The translations under genes were made by a program, and so were the position numbers. A model generated the notes under the pieces. That model made no database searches. It was given only the letters and a program-made list of their open reading frames with translations, and was not told the origin of the DNA. From the NCBI RefSeq assembly GCF_900105165.1, contig NZ_LT629740.1:2170001-2234000 (forward strand): 64,000 nt of DNA, read 5' to 3'. This DNA is from Mucilaginibacter mallensis. GTDB lineage: Bacteria; Bacteroidota; Bacteroidia; Sphingobacteriales; Sphingobacteriaceae. Shown here one piece after another: positions 53,237 through 62,545 of this stretch (positions are counted from its first letter, which is position 1; each line of letters starts with the position of its first letter).

Positions 53237-53412
53237 AGATTATGATTTTATTATGACACATTGATACTTTAAAACAGAACCTATCGTTATAATATAGTAA
53301 GAAATTTTATTTCGGCTCCGTCACTTATTTTGTTCCCTTTGATTATTACTCTCCAGGGTTCTAACATATTTTCTTTGCTTCGATAATTAATACATACCTT
53401 ACAAGCGTAATT

Positions 53413-53469
53413 TCCGATACTGAATTATAACTATTATCCGATACTGACTACTAATTTATTCCGATACTG
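53413..53469 (+). promoter_or_regulatory. Three direct repeats TCCGATACTG upstream of the desaturase
   Basis: The 10-base word TCCGATACTG occurs exactly at 53413-53422, 53437-53446 and 53460-53469, at intervals of 24 and 23 bases. The rest of the 257-base gap (53237-53493) is AT-rich with no gene. A possible promoter is TTTG at 53374-53377 with TACCTTAC at 53395-53402, which would place the repeats just downstream of the start site. An operator for a repressor of the desaturase is one reading; a partial word repeat is another. Confidence 0.55.
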
Positions 53470-53493
53470 GATCAAATCTAATTTTTTAAACTA

Positions 53494-54576
53494 ATGGCTT
53501 TCTTAGACAGCGTGCTGGAGCCGCCCTCGTATGGGTGGAGAGATGAGTGTGGTAACCTTTCGGAACCGAGTTCCAATCAAATACTAAAAGAGTTCTTTAA
53601 ACGGCTAAACATCTTTAAAAACAAAAAGAACTGGCTTTCATTCATGAGCTGGATGATGGTTGTTTGTTTAGCGCCATTTTTATTCATTTTTATCTTTAAA
53701 TACTTCTCGTTTAAGCTATTAATAGCAGCTTTCGTGTATAGCATGATAGTTATGGGTACACATGGTACCATATGGCATCATCGTTATTGTACACACGGCG
53801 CCTATGAGTTCAGTAATAAATTCTGGCGATTTTTTACCCAGAACCTTACCCTTAGAATTATCCCTGAAGAGATATATGCCATATCGCACCACGTGCACCA
53901 TGCATTATCTGATCAGCCCGGCGATCCTTATAATGCATCAGGCGGGTTTTTATATTGCTTTCTGGCCGATGTAAATCATCAGCCTATAAACCGTAGCATG
54001 ACGGAGAAGAACTACGGCAAATGCGTTAATTTAATGCGCCATACCGGTGTAAATACTAATAGCTATGTGCAATATCAAAAATGGGGAACATTGGCTTCGC
54101 CTGTACGCACAATTATCAGTGTGATATTAAACTGGAGCTTCTGGTTCGCGGCCTTTTACCTTTTAGGTGGTTTCGGGTTGGTATGTGCCATGTTTGGCGC
54201 AGCAGGTTTTTGGGCTGTAGGTGTACGTACTTATAACTATGAAGGCCATGGTAAGGGCGAAGATAAACGCCGTGATGGTGTTGATTATAACCGTGAGGAT
54301 ATGTCAATAAACCAAATATGGCCGGGCTATGTAGCAGGCGAATGGCATAATAACCATCACTTGTACCCTAAAAGCGCTCGTTCAGGTTTTAAACCTTACC
54401 AGCTCGATCTGGCATGGTGTTATATAAAATTGTTAAGCATGATAGGCGCAGTAAGTCATTACCGCGACTCAAAAAAAGAATTTTATCAAGCTTATTGTGC
54501 CGAGCCCGCGGCGGCTAAGGCAGCAGCTAAGGCTTATGCAAAAGAAACTAAAAAGGCATTAGTTGCCGATCTGTAA
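53494..54576 (+). CDS. Acyl-CoA/fatty-acid delta-9-type desaturase
   Basis: A 360-residue integral membrane di-iron desaturase. The three histidine boxes are H-R-Y-C-T-H, H-H-V-H-H (in ISHHVHHALSDQPGDPY) and H-N-N-H-H (in EWHNNHHLYPKSARSG). Four membrane segments are visible: two near residues 50-90 and two near 200-240. It puts a cis double bond in acyl chains of CoA or lipid and so sets membrane fluidity. The C-terminus ends in a low-complexity A-K tail (AAAKAAAKAYAKETKKA). The three TCCGATACTG repeats upstream could regulate it. Confidence 0.92.
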   Translation: MAFLDSVLEPPSYGWRDECGNLSEPSSNQILKEFFKRLNIFKNKKNWLSFMSWMMVVCLAPFLFIFIFKYFSFKLLIAAFVYSMIVMGTHGTIWHHRYCTHGAYEFSNKFWRFFTQNLTLRIIPEEIYAISHHVHHALSDQPGDPYNASGGFLYCFLADVNHQPINRSMTEKNYGKCVNLMRHTGVNTNSYVQYQKWGTLASPVRTIISVILNWSFWFAAFYLLGGFGLVCAMFGAAGFWAVGVRTYNYEGHGKGEDKRRDGVDYNREDMSINQIWPGYVAGEWHNNHHLYPKSARSGFKPYQLDLAWCYIKLLSMIGAVSHYRDSKKEFYQAYCAEPAAAKAAAKAYAKETKKALVADL

Positions 54577-54601
54577 AAAGACCGATGTTTTAATAAAATA
54601 T

Positions 54602-54632
54602 AAAGGAGATGTGTTTTGCATCTCCTTTTTTT
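54602..54632 (+). terminator. Intrinsic terminator of the desaturase gene
   Basis: A stem AAAGGAGATG / CATCTCCTTT with a 7-base loop and a long T tract, 26 bases after the stop. Confidence 0.88.
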
Positions 54633-54738
54633 GTTTTTGGCGGAAAAAGACAACTTTGGGATAAAAAATCACTATACCTTTTAATAATGTAATAGTTAAC
54701 TTAGTGAATCCTAAATTACTAATACAACCGCCAATTAT

Positions 54739-56259
54739 ATGAAATTAAAACTGAGCTACTTATTGTTATGCTTTTCGCTTGCGCTGTTTTTTGATAAAGC
54801 TTATGCGCAAACAACATTAGGGATATTTGATGGTCAATCTGATGTAGGTAGCGTTAAACCCGCCGGTACGGCCAGTTATGACCCTGCTCTGCAGCAATAT
54901 AAAATATCAGGTTCGGGGCAAAATATATGGACTAATCATGATAATTTTCATTTTGTATGGAAGCGCATGAAAGGTGATTTTATACTTACCACCAATGCCG
55001 CCTTTATTGGCAAGGGTGTTGAAATGCACCGTAAAATGGGCTGGATGGTAAGGACTTCGCTCGATTCCGACTCAAAGCATGTCAACGCTGTTGTGCATGG
55101 TGATGGATTAACTTCATTGCAGTTCAGGCGCTCCACGGGTGCTATTACTGAGGAGATAAAGTCTAAACTCACATCGGCGGATATTATTCAGTTGGAGAGA
55201 AAAGGCAATACCTATATCATGTCTGTAGCCCGCAATGGGGATACTTTTGTAACTGAGCAGATAGATAGTCTTGACTTGGGTGATGAGGTATACGTAGGGC
55301 TGTTTGTGTGTTCCCATAATCCAAACGTTACCGAATCAGCCTTATTCCATAACGTGCGTATTGTGGTGCCGGCTAATGGCGAAAATGGCTATCAGCAACA
55401 TATCGGCAGCGCTATACATATCCTCAACATTGAAACTCAAAACAGCAGGATCATTTATCAGTCGCCGGAATCATTACAGGCCCCAAACTGGACAAAGGAT
55501 GGAAAATATTTGATCTATAACAGCAATGGACTGCTTTATAAATATGACCTGGCAACAAACACCCCCGCGGTGCTCAATACTGGTGTAGCCACCAATAATA
55601 ATAACGACCATGTGCTTTCGTTTGATGGCAAAATGCTGGCCATTAGCAATAGTGAAAAAGATGGCTCGATAGGCTATACTCTACCATCAAAAGGCGGTGA
55701 TGCCAAACGCATGAATAAAATAGGACCGTCATATATGCATGGCTGGTCGCCGGATGGCAAGTATTTGGTTTTTTGTGGTGACAGGAATAACGAATACGAT
55801 ATCTACCGTATACCTTCTGCAGGCGGCGAGGAGGTAAGACTGACTGCCGCTCCTGGGCTTGATGACGGGCCTGAGTACACACCTGATGGAAAATATATCT
55901 ATTTCTGTTCGGTACGCAGCGGTTTAATGCAGGTATGGCGAATGAAACCCGATGGCAGCGAGCAAATGCAGATCACTAATGATGATTATGATAATTGGTT
56001 CCCGCATATATCGCCTGACGGCAAATGGATAGTCTTCATCACCTTTAATAAAAATGAGGTATCACCCGGCGACCATCCTTTTTACAGGCATGTTTATTTA
56101 AGGTTAATGCCTATCAGTGGCGGCCCTGCAAAAGTTATTGCCTATTTATATGGTGGGCAGGGCACTATCAATACCCCATCATGGTCGCCTGATAGTAAGC
56201 ACATCGCTTTTGTAAGCAATTCAAAATTGTTATTCCCGGTATATCCAATAGCTAAATAA
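54739..56259 (+). CDS. Exported TolB-like beta-propeller protein
   Basis: A 506-residue protein with signal peptide (MKLKLSYLLLCFSLALFFDKAYA-Q). Residues 25-200 form a jelly-roll-like region of the DUF1349/LamG type (MHRKMGWMVRTSLDSDSKHVNAVVHGDGLTSLQFR). Residues 235-500 hold TolB-type propeller blades: SPDGKYLVF, TPDGKYIYF, SPDGKWIVF, SPDSKHIAF. It probably binds carbohydrate or a partner in the periplasm. The next gene starts 2 bases after the stop, so it leads the sugar oxidoreductase cluster. A TATACCTTTT stretch near 54675 could be its -7 box. Confidence 0.85.
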   Translation: MKLKLSYLLLCFSLALFFDKAYAQTTLGIFDGQSDVGSVKPAGTASYDPALQQYKISGSGQNIWTNHDNFHFVWKRMKGDFILTTNAAFIGKGVEMHRKMGWMVRTSLDSDSKHVNAVVHGDGLTSLQFRRSTGAITEEIKSKLTSADIIQLERKGNTYIMSVARNGDTFVTEQIDSLDLGDEVYVGLFVCSHNPNVTESALFHNVRIVVPANGENGYQQHIGSAIHILNIETQNSRIIYQSPESLQAPNWTKDGKYLIYNSNGLLYKYDLATNTPAVLNTGVATNNNNDHVLSFDGKMLAISNSEKDGSIGYTLPSKGGDAKRMNKIGPSYMHGWSPDGKYLVFCGDRNNEYDIYRIPSAGGEEVRLTAAPGLDDGPEYTPDGKYIYFCSVRSGLMQVWRMKPDGSEQMQITNDDYDNWFPHISPDGKWIVFITFNKNEVSPGDHPFYRHVYLRLMPISGGPAKVIAYLYGGQGTINTPSWSPDSKHIAFVSNSKLLFPVYPIAK

Positions 56260-56261
56260 TA

Positions 56262-57167
56262 ATGATACAAAATTCACGAAGAATATTTTTAAGAAATAGT
56301 GCGGTATTAGCTGCCGGTGCCGCTTTTATGCCTGAGCACCTATTCGCATCGGCCAAAAAAATTGAACGGCTGGGATTGCAGCTTTATACTGTGCGCGATG
56401 CCATGCATGCCGACCCGGCCGGTACATTGAAAAAATTATCAGATATGGGGTATTTTCAGGTGGAGCATGCCGGTTACAGTGATCGTAAATTTTATGGCTA
56501 TTCGGTTAAGGATTTTAAAAAAGTATTGGACGATACCCATTTAAACATGACCAGTGGGCACGTAACATTAACACAACAGCATTGGAATGCCGCCAGCAAC
56601 GATTTTACAGATGAATGGAAGCATGCTGTTGCCGATGCTGCTGAAGTAGGGCAGAAGTACCTTATAAGCCCGGGTATGGACAATGATCTGTTAAAGGATA
56701 TTGACGCGTTTAAGAAATTCATGAATGTGTTTAACAAATGCGGCGAATTATGTCATAAACAAGGCCTGCAGTTTGGGTACCATAACCACGATTTTGAATT
56801 TGCCACGCTATTTAACGGCATTCCCTTGTACGATGTAATGCTGGTCAACACCGACCCCGACTTAGTAGCACAACAAATGGATATTGGCAATATGTACCCA
56901 ACAGGTGCCATGCCGCTTGATTATATTAAAAAATATCCCGGCAGGTTTGAGCTGATGCATGTAAAAGACCAGATTAAAAATGCCGATGGCAAATATGAAA
57001 ACACTGTACTTGGTAAGGGTATATTACCGCTAAAAGATATATTAAAAGAAGCCCGTAAAATAGGTGGTACTTCACAATTTATTATTGAGCAGGAAGAGTA
57101 CCAGGGCATGGATCCGCTGGAATGTTCGAAATTGGATTTGAAGGTTATGAACAGGTGGGGATATTGA
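56262..57167 (+). CDS. Tat-exported sugar phosphate isomerase/epimerase-like protein (first copy)
   Basis: A 301-residue xylose-isomerase-like TIM barrel with an N-terminal twin-arginine signal (S-R-R-I-F-L-R-N then a hydrophobic stretch to about residue 30). RLGLQLYTVRDAMHADPAGTLKKLSDMGYFQVEHAG and GYHNHDFEFA carry metal and sugar-site residues, and the catalytic-like Glu is in IIEQEEYQGM. Members of this group act on sugars without phosphate, such as 3-keto-glycoside epimerases. It overlaps no gene but is 2 bases from the propeller gene. Confidence 0.88.
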   Translation: MIQNSRRIFLRNSAVLAAGAAFMPEHLFASAKKIERLGLQLYTVRDAMHADPAGTLKKLSDMGYFQVEHAGYSDRKFYGYSVKDFKKVLDDTHLNMTSGHVTLTQQHWNAASNDFTDEWKHAVADAAEVGQKYLISPGMDNDLLKDIDAFKKFMNVFNKCGELCHKQGLQFGYHNHDFEFATLFNGIPLYDVMLVNTDPDLVAQQMDIGNMYPTGAMPLDYIKKYPGRFELMHVKDQIKNADGKYENTVLGKGILPLKDILKEARKIGGTSQFIIEQEEYQGMDPLECSKLDLKVMNRWGY

Positions 57168-57281
57168 GTAACATATTTGTAGCTAAATGCTTTTTTCTAA
57201 ATATTTTATTATGTTTGATAAACCTGTATTGTTGATATTATTACAGGTATTCAACCACTAAAAACAACCAAATTATATTTT

Positions 57282-58739
57282 ATGAGCGAGGAAAAAAGCA
57301 CTTCTTCATTAAACTCTTCACGCAGGGGTTTTATTAAAAGCAGTTCAATAGCAGCTGCCGGTATAATGATAGTTCCACGATACGTATTAGGCGGCAAAGG
57401 CTATACAGCCCCAAGTGACCGCCTGGTAATAGCAGCTGTCGGCGCTGGTGGTAAAGGGAGTAGTGATATTGCCAATTTTTATGCCAGTGGTAAGGCCGAA
57501 ATAGCATTTTTATGCGATGTTGATACCCGTAGTGCGGCTAGAACGGTAGGTAAATTTCCTAAAGCGAAATTTTACAGCGATTGGCGCGAAATGCTGGATA
57601 AGGAGCAGAAAAGCTTCGATGCCGTATCAGTATCTATACCCGATCATAACCACGCCATTGTTGCGCTTTCGGCTATGCAACTGGGCAAGCACGTATATGT
57701 GCAAAAACCAATGGCACATGATATTTATGAGGCCCGCGCTTTAACCGAAGCTGCAAAAAAATATAAAGTAGTTACCCAAATGGGTAACCAGGGAGCATCA
57801 AATGATGGTGTAAGGCAATTGCGCGAATGGTATGATGCTGGTGAAATTGGCGATGTACACACCGTTTATTGCTGGACAGACCGCCCCGTATGGCCTCAGG
57901 GAGTGCATTGGCCGCCAAAAGCAGCTGTGCCTAAAGAATTGAACTGGGATCTTTGGCTGGGTACGGCAAAATACAGGGATTATATGGATGGCATAGCTCC
58001 TTTTAACTGGCGCGGTTGGTGGGACTATGGAACAGGTGCGCTGGGTGATATGGGTTGTCATATAATGGAAGCCCCGTTCCGGGTGCTTGATCTGCAATAT
58101 GTAAAAAATGTGCAGTCAAGTATAGGTACGGTATATACAGGGCCTTTTGAGAAAGCTTATTATCCTGATAGCTGTCCTCCATCAAGTCATATCACATTAA
58201 CTTATCCAAAAACCGAAAAAACAAAAGGCGATGTTACCGTACACTGGATGGATGGGGGCATACAGCCCGAAAGGCCTGCGGAATTAGGCCCTAACGAAGA
58301 ATTTGGCGATGACGGTAACGGTATGCTGTTTATTGGTACCAAAGGCAAAATGATGGCAAGCACTTATTCTATCAACCCGCAATTACTGCCTACTTCGCGC
58401 ACTAAAGAGGTAAATGTTCCAAAAACTATAAAGCGCGTGCCTGGCGGGCAAGATGGTCACTATGCACAATGGGTTGAAGCTGCTATTGCAGGCAAACCTG
58501 ATGATGTAAGCTCTCCATTTAAACTGGCAGGTCCGTTAACAGAGGCCTTATTAATGGCTAATTTATCTATAAGGGGGCATAGCATACAAAAACCGAATGC
58601 TAATGGCAAAGGAGTTACCTATCCTGGTGATAGCATTACACTACAATGGGATAATAATGCCATGCGGGTAACCAATTTTGACGATGTAAACCAATTTGTG
58701 AAAAGGGAATACAGGGACGGCTGGAAAGTAGGAGTTTAA
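57282..58739 (+). CDS. Tat-exported Gfo/Idh/MocA-family oxidoreductase
   Basis: A 485-residue NAD-dependent sugar oxidoreductase with a twin-arginine signal (S-R-R-G-F-I-K-S-S-S, hydrophobic to about residue 38). The Rossmann part starts VIAAVGAGGKGSSD. The catalytic EKP-type motif reads YVQKPMAHD, and the second domain carries WRGWWDYGTGALGDMGCHIMEAPFRVLDL. The family in Bacteroidota acts as 3-dehydrogenase or related hydrolase with tightly bound NAD in the periplasm, but this copy's reaction is inferred from context with its isomerase neighbours. Confidence 0.9.
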   Translation: MSEEKSTSSLNSSRRGFIKSSSIAAAGIMIVPRYVLGGKGYTAPSDRLVIAAVGAGGKGSSDIANFYASGKAEIAFLCDVDTRSAARTVGKFPKAKFYSDWREMLDKEQKSFDAVSVSIPDHNHAIVALSAMQLGKHVYVQKPMAHDIYEARALTEAAKKYKVVTQMGNQGASNDGVRQLREWYDAGEIGDVHTVYCWTDRPVWPQGVHWPPKAAVPKELNWDLWLGTAKYRDYMDGIAPFNWRGWWDYGTGALGDMGCHIMEAPFRVLDLQYVKNVQSSIGTVYTGPFEKAYYPDSCPPSSHITLTYPKTEKTKGDVTVHWMDGGIQPERPAELGPNEEFGDDGNGMLFIGTKGKMMASTYSINPQLLPTSRTKEVNVPKTIKRVPGGQDGHYAQWVEAAIAGKPDDVSSPFKLAGPLTEALLMANLSIRGHSIQKPNANGKGVTYPGDSITLQWDNNAMRVTNFDDVNQFVKREYRDGWKVGV

Positions 58740-58745
58740 TTTATA

Positions 58746-58829
58746 AAAGAGCCAGGAATTAAGAGTCAGGAGTCAAGATAAAATAAAATCGAAGCTTCTT
58801 GTTTCCGGATTCTTGGCTCTTGCTTCTAA
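58746..58829. repeat. Word hairpin, word AAGAGTCAGGAGTCAAGAT (second site)
   Basis: Left arm AAGAGCCAGGAATTAAGAGT then CAGGAGTCAAGAT; right arm GAAGCTTCTTGTTTCCGGAT then TCTTGGCTCTTGCTTC. The same word as at 46814-46956, 12 kb away. It lies between two genes of one operon. Confidence 0.8.
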
Positions 58830-58849
58830 TTACTGAATAAATCAATTAT

Positions 58850-59728
58850 ATGACTAATAGAAGAACATTTTTAACACAAGCCGGCCTTGTGTCGGCGGGA
58901 TTGATGGTATCCCCTGAATTGTTAAAAGCAATGGCAAAAGATAGGGTAGTAGGACTACAACTATATAGCCTGCGCGACCAGATAAAAACAGATGTAAAAG
59001 GCGTAATAGCAAAAGTAGCTACTGCCGGTTATAAAGAAGTTGAGCCTTTTGGCTATAGTAAAGCTGATGGTTTTTGGGGGCTTAATGCAAATGATTTCAG
59101 CAAGCTGTTAAAGGATAATGGCTTGAGCACACCAAGCGGCCATTTTGAATTTGATAGCTTTTTGGGAGCAGGCAAAACGGATGAGCTAAAAACTTATATT
59201 GAAGCCGCCAATATTACCGGAATGAAGTATGTGATAGTACCTCACCTTAATGATGCCTATATAAAAACGGTTAGCGACTTTAATAACATTGCCGATAAAC
59301 TGAATAATGCAGGTGAGTTATGTAAACAGTCGGGTTTAAAACTTGGCTACCATAATCATAATTTTGAATGGAAACCGGTTGATGGTACCACTTTTTACGA
59401 TACTATACTAGCTAAAACTGATCCCGCATTGGTGAGTATGGAAATGGACCTTTATTGGGTAGTGCGTACAGGGCAGGATCCAACGGCTATTATAAAAGCG
59501 CATCCGGGTAGGTTTTTTGCTTTCCATATAAAGGATATGGATAAAGCTAACCACGAGAAGAATACAGAAGTAGGCAATGGTACTATTGATTTTAAATCAA
59601 TTATGGGTTATGCAAAATTGGGAGGTATTAAGCACTTTATTGTCGAGCAGGAAAACTATACTGATATAGACCCTTATGTAAGTATCGCCAAAAGCTGTGC
59701 CTATGTTAAAAGTATTTTGAACGTGTAG
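58850..59728 (+). CDS. Tat-exported sugar phosphate isomerase/epimerase-like protein (second copy)
   Basis: A 292-residue paralogue of the protein at 56262, with twin-arginine signal (N-R-R-T-F-L-T-Q). RVVGLQLYSLRDQIKTDVKGVIAKVATAGYKEVEPFGY, GLKLGYHNHNFEW and HFIVEQENYTDIDP match the same barrel. The two copies flank the oxidoreductase, suggesting successive chemical steps on one sugar, for example oxidation followed by epimerisation or elimination. A strong symmetrical terminator ends the cluster. Confidence 0.88.
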   Translation: MTNRRTFLTQAGLVSAGLMVSPELLKAMAKDRVVGLQLYSLRDQIKTDVKGVIAKVATAGYKEVEPFGYSKADGFWGLNANDFSKLLKDNGLSTPSGHFEFDSFLGAGKTDELKTYIEAANITGMKYVIVPHLNDAYIKTVSDFNNIADKLNNAGELCKQSGLKLGYHNHNFEWKPVDGTTFYDTILAKTDPALVSMEMDLYWVVRTGQDPTAIIKAHPGRFFAFHIKDMDKANHEKNTEVGNGTIDFKSIMGYAKLGGIKHFIVEQENYTDIDPYVSIAKSCAYVKSILNV

Positions 59729-59745
59729 AGAGATTAATGCTAATA

Positions 59746-59786
59746 AAAAGGGCGCCGTACTTAATATTAAGTACGGCGCCCTTTTG
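59746..59786. terminator. Symmetric terminator ending the sugar cluster
   Basis: A 20-bp perfectly palindromic stem (AAAAGGGCGCCGTACTTAAT and complement) with T tract. It also faces the converging large exported protein gene, so it can work on both strands. Confidence 0.92.
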
Positions 59787-59803
59787 TTTGGGGTAAATTG
59801 TTA

Positions 59804-62545
59804 TTAATCTACTTTATAGTGGTAAACATAATGTGCTATGTTGCCATCAATATCAAGTCCTTCAATAACTGCTTTATAGGTTCCTTTTCCGTCTGAATTA
59901 AAAAATTCAAATGAGGCTTTGCCTGTTGCTTTATCGGTTATTATTTTGGGGTTCCAATAAACAGTGGTACGATAGTCAGGAACTTCCATGGCAGTTCTTG
60001 CAACCGTATATTTCGGTATATAAAACTGGCGCTCTTTGGCATATCCCATTGGGCTAATAGTTATCAGGTTCTTTTGCGGGATAAGATTTTTCAATTCAGC
60101 AAGGCTGATCTTTTCACCCTTAGGTATCTTTTTGGAGTTGATGACCAGCACGCCTTTGGTATTATTCATGGCGCCTATATTGGTTATGCCGTTATTTAAA
60201 AATATCTCTACCGATTCTACAGTTTTCGGATCGATATTATTCAGATAGTTTGTTTCAACGGGCATACCGTTAAAATATACTTGTACAGGTGTTTTTTTGT
60301 TCCCCTGCATATAGTCACGGGTTATGTAAAAATCGTCAACATCATAGGTCAGTCCAAATGCGGCACCTCTAAGGCAGTCAAGTAATACGTTACACCCCGA
60401 AAGCTGCGAACCATCTATCATATGATCAGGCTGCGGGCTTAATCCCACTAATGATGGGTAATCCAAATGGCTTGGCTTTTTAACTTCACTCTTTGCTTTA
60501 ATAACTACCTCTTTAAGTACGCGGTTACCTGCATATTGTTTTTTAGTGTTCAGGAGGTAGGTAGTAAGCATGCTATCAATATTGGCTACGTTATCGGCCG
60601 AGTTTACATTTTTTTGTAAAGTGGGGTAAGTATCAGCATTAACATTTATCTCCATGAATTTTCCGTTGGTATTATTCTTGGCATTTAATATTACTTGAGA
60701 CGAATCCTGGAACGTTAAATCCTGGAACAGGAAATTACCCGATGGGTCTGTAATTACATCTTTATAGTATATTTTATCGGGAATGGTTAAATGCACATTG
60801 CCGCGAGATACAGCCATACCGTTGCTTGCCCTTAATATACCTGATATGTTTATCCCCTGTTCAGGTAAAAAATAGATAGTTGGGGTTTTATCATAAACAA
60901 TATCACTATAAGTAAAACGACGATATCCCTGGGTAAGCATCAAGATATCCAGATCGGCTACTTTAGCGTCATCAACATGGTTGAAATAATAGTTAGGTTT
61001 CTCAATATAGCCCTTCAGATCAGAAGTTAGCAGCATGGTTGATAGAATCGTGGTTTCAGCGTTTTCATCAAATGGCACCTTGCTTTCATCAATAACAGCT
61101 AATGAAAAGCTACCTGAAACCGGCACATCCTTGTTTTTTACAGTCATGGTCATTTTAACCCTTTGCCTTTGCGTATATGAAGGGCGATCTGTATTTACAG
61201 CTACGTTCAGTTGGTCATTATGTTGTATAAAAACTATTCTTTCGCTTAACGGATCACCTTCAGATGATAGGAGGGATACTTGTAAAATGCCCGTAGGAAA
61301 TTTGGCTTTTGGTATTGCTGCAGAATAAGTTAAGCTGTGTAAATTAGTTTGCGCGGCATAATAAATTACACCACCGCTCTGGGCCACAATATAAAACCGC
61401 GTATTGGTGAATTTTTGTAAGAAATCAGGATTTGAAGATATTTTAAGGTTCAGGCTATCAGGGTTGGTATTGCTTACCGATAGGTCGATCCCCTCATCCA
61501 TTATTCTTGGCAGGTCATAACTGTTTTGTGTGCCATCGGGAAAGGTTACGTTTGCCTTATAGCTTTTACCTGTTTCAGGTGTTAAAGTAAACATCCCCAT
61601 CCCTAAATGCTGCGATGTGAAATTTACAACAACTTTGTTGTCATTGTCAGTTACAGTGCCTTTAATCTCAACACCTAAACCATTGGAACTAATGGCTTTA
61701 AAAGCAACTTTTGTGTGGATGCCATTTATGATATTGCCACCTTCAGGGAAAAACTGTACATCTTTTGGTATCGCTGCCGTTTTTAAAGAAAACGAGTTGG
61801 AAATGGATTTTTTATAATTGAGATCAATGTCGGTAATCAGATCGGCTGTTCCGAATGAACCACGTTTATTACTTGAAAAACTAAGGATTAGCACACCGTT
61901 CTGATCGGTTGTGCCCTTGCCTTTATCAATTGTTTCATCATCTGACTGCACTTTCCACGATACTTTTTTATTGATATAAGCTACGCCATCCTGATCCTTA
62001 TAAATAATTTTGGCATCAATTTTTTCGACTCCGCCTGATAGTGAATTGGTGAATGAAATATGTGTATTTACAGGGTTTCTCTCATCTACAGTATTGCCTA
62101 CCGTTATATTCTTAGTAAAAAAGTAGGCTGGGTCAAAGTTCCGCATCCAGTTGGTATATGCTCTCACATGGTAATTGCCCTCCATAAATGAAACCTGAGG
62201 GAGCACAATACTGCCACTTGCAACACCATTAACTACAGGCAGGCGTAACGATTGCACCACCGAATCATGATTAGTGATCATATCAACATAAACAATTTTG
62301 CTTAATGCCGATAATTGATGATCCTGTATGGTTACATAAGCTTTAAACCATATGGTATCGCCAACAGCATAGTAGGGCTTATCGAAATGGAGATAAACCT
62401 TTTCAACAGGATAGTTTGTGGCAAATTTTGAGGTTTTTGAAATAATAGTTGTTAGTGCCACGCTATCATCCTGCGCAAAGGCGGATAATGCTACAACTAA
62501 CGATAAGCAGGCAGTAAGTAAAAGTTTTCTTAAGATCATCAACAT
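59804..62545 (-). CDS. Large exported MG2/plug-domain protein
   Basis: A 913-residue protein with signal peptide ending LSAFA-Q; start at either Met1 or Met3. Early region PVEKVYLHFDKPYYAVGDTIWFKAYV and IVLPQVSFMEGNYHVRAYTNWMRN is the macroglobulin-like MG2 domain, followed by several beta-sandwich repeats. A carboxypeptidase-regulatory-like segment (ISGILRASNGMAVSRGNVHLTIPD) leads to a TonB-receptor plug domain (NIDPKTVESVEIFLNNGITNIGAMNNTKGVLVINSKK). There is no C-terminal 22-strand barrel. This MG2-plus-plug organisation is common in Bacteroidota outer membranes; its function is not established. It may accept partner proteins or peptides. Confidence 0.82.
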   Translation of the reverse strand: MLMILRKLLLTACLSLVVALSAFAQDDSVALTTIISKTSKFATNYPVEKVYLHFDKPYYAVGDTIWFKAYVTIQDHQLSALSKIVYVDMITNHDSVVQSLRLPVVNGVASGSIVLPQVSFMEGNYHVRAYTNWMRNFDPAYFFTKNITVGNTVDERNPVNTHISFTNSLSGGVEKIDAKIIYKDQDGVAYINKKVSWKVQSDDETIDKGKGTTDQNGVLILSFSSNKRGSFGTADLITDIDLNYKKSISNSFSLKTAAIPKDVQFFPEGGNIINGIHTKVAFKAISSNGLGVEIKGTVTDNDNKVVVNFTSQHLGMGMFTLTPETGKSYKANVTFPDGTQNSYDLPRIMDEGIDLSVSNTNPDSLNLKISSNPDFLQKFTNTRFYIVAQSGGVIYYAAQTNLHSLTYSAAIPKAKFPTGILQVSLLSSEGDPLSERIVFIQHNDQLNVAVNTDRPSYTQRQRVKMTMTVKNKDVPVSGSFSLAVIDESKVPFDENAETTILSTMLLTSDLKGYIEKPNYYFNHVDDAKVADLDILMLTQGYRRFTYSDIVYDKTPTIYFLPEQGINISGILRASNGMAVSRGNVHLTIPDKIYYKDVITDPSGNFLFQDLTFQDSSQVILNAKNNTNGKFMEINVNADTYPTLQKNVNSADNVANIDSMLTTYLLNTKKQYAGNRVLKEVVIKAKSEVKKPSHLDYPSLVGLSPQPDHMIDGSQLSGCNVLLDCLRGAAFGLTYDVDDFYITRDYMQGNKKTPVQVYFNGMPVETNYLNNIDPKTVESVEIFLNNGITNIGAMNNTKGVLVINSKKIPKGEKISLAELKNLIPQKNLITISPMGYAKERQFYIPKYTVARTAMEVPDYRTTVYWNPKIITDKATGKASFEFFNSDGKGTYKAVIEGLDIDGNIAHYVYHYKVD

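Noticed and set aside
54739..59786. Polysaccharide utilisation locus
   Set aside because: There is no SusC/SusD pair, sensor or glycosidase next to it; the plug-domain gene at 59804 faces the other way and lacks a SusC barrel.
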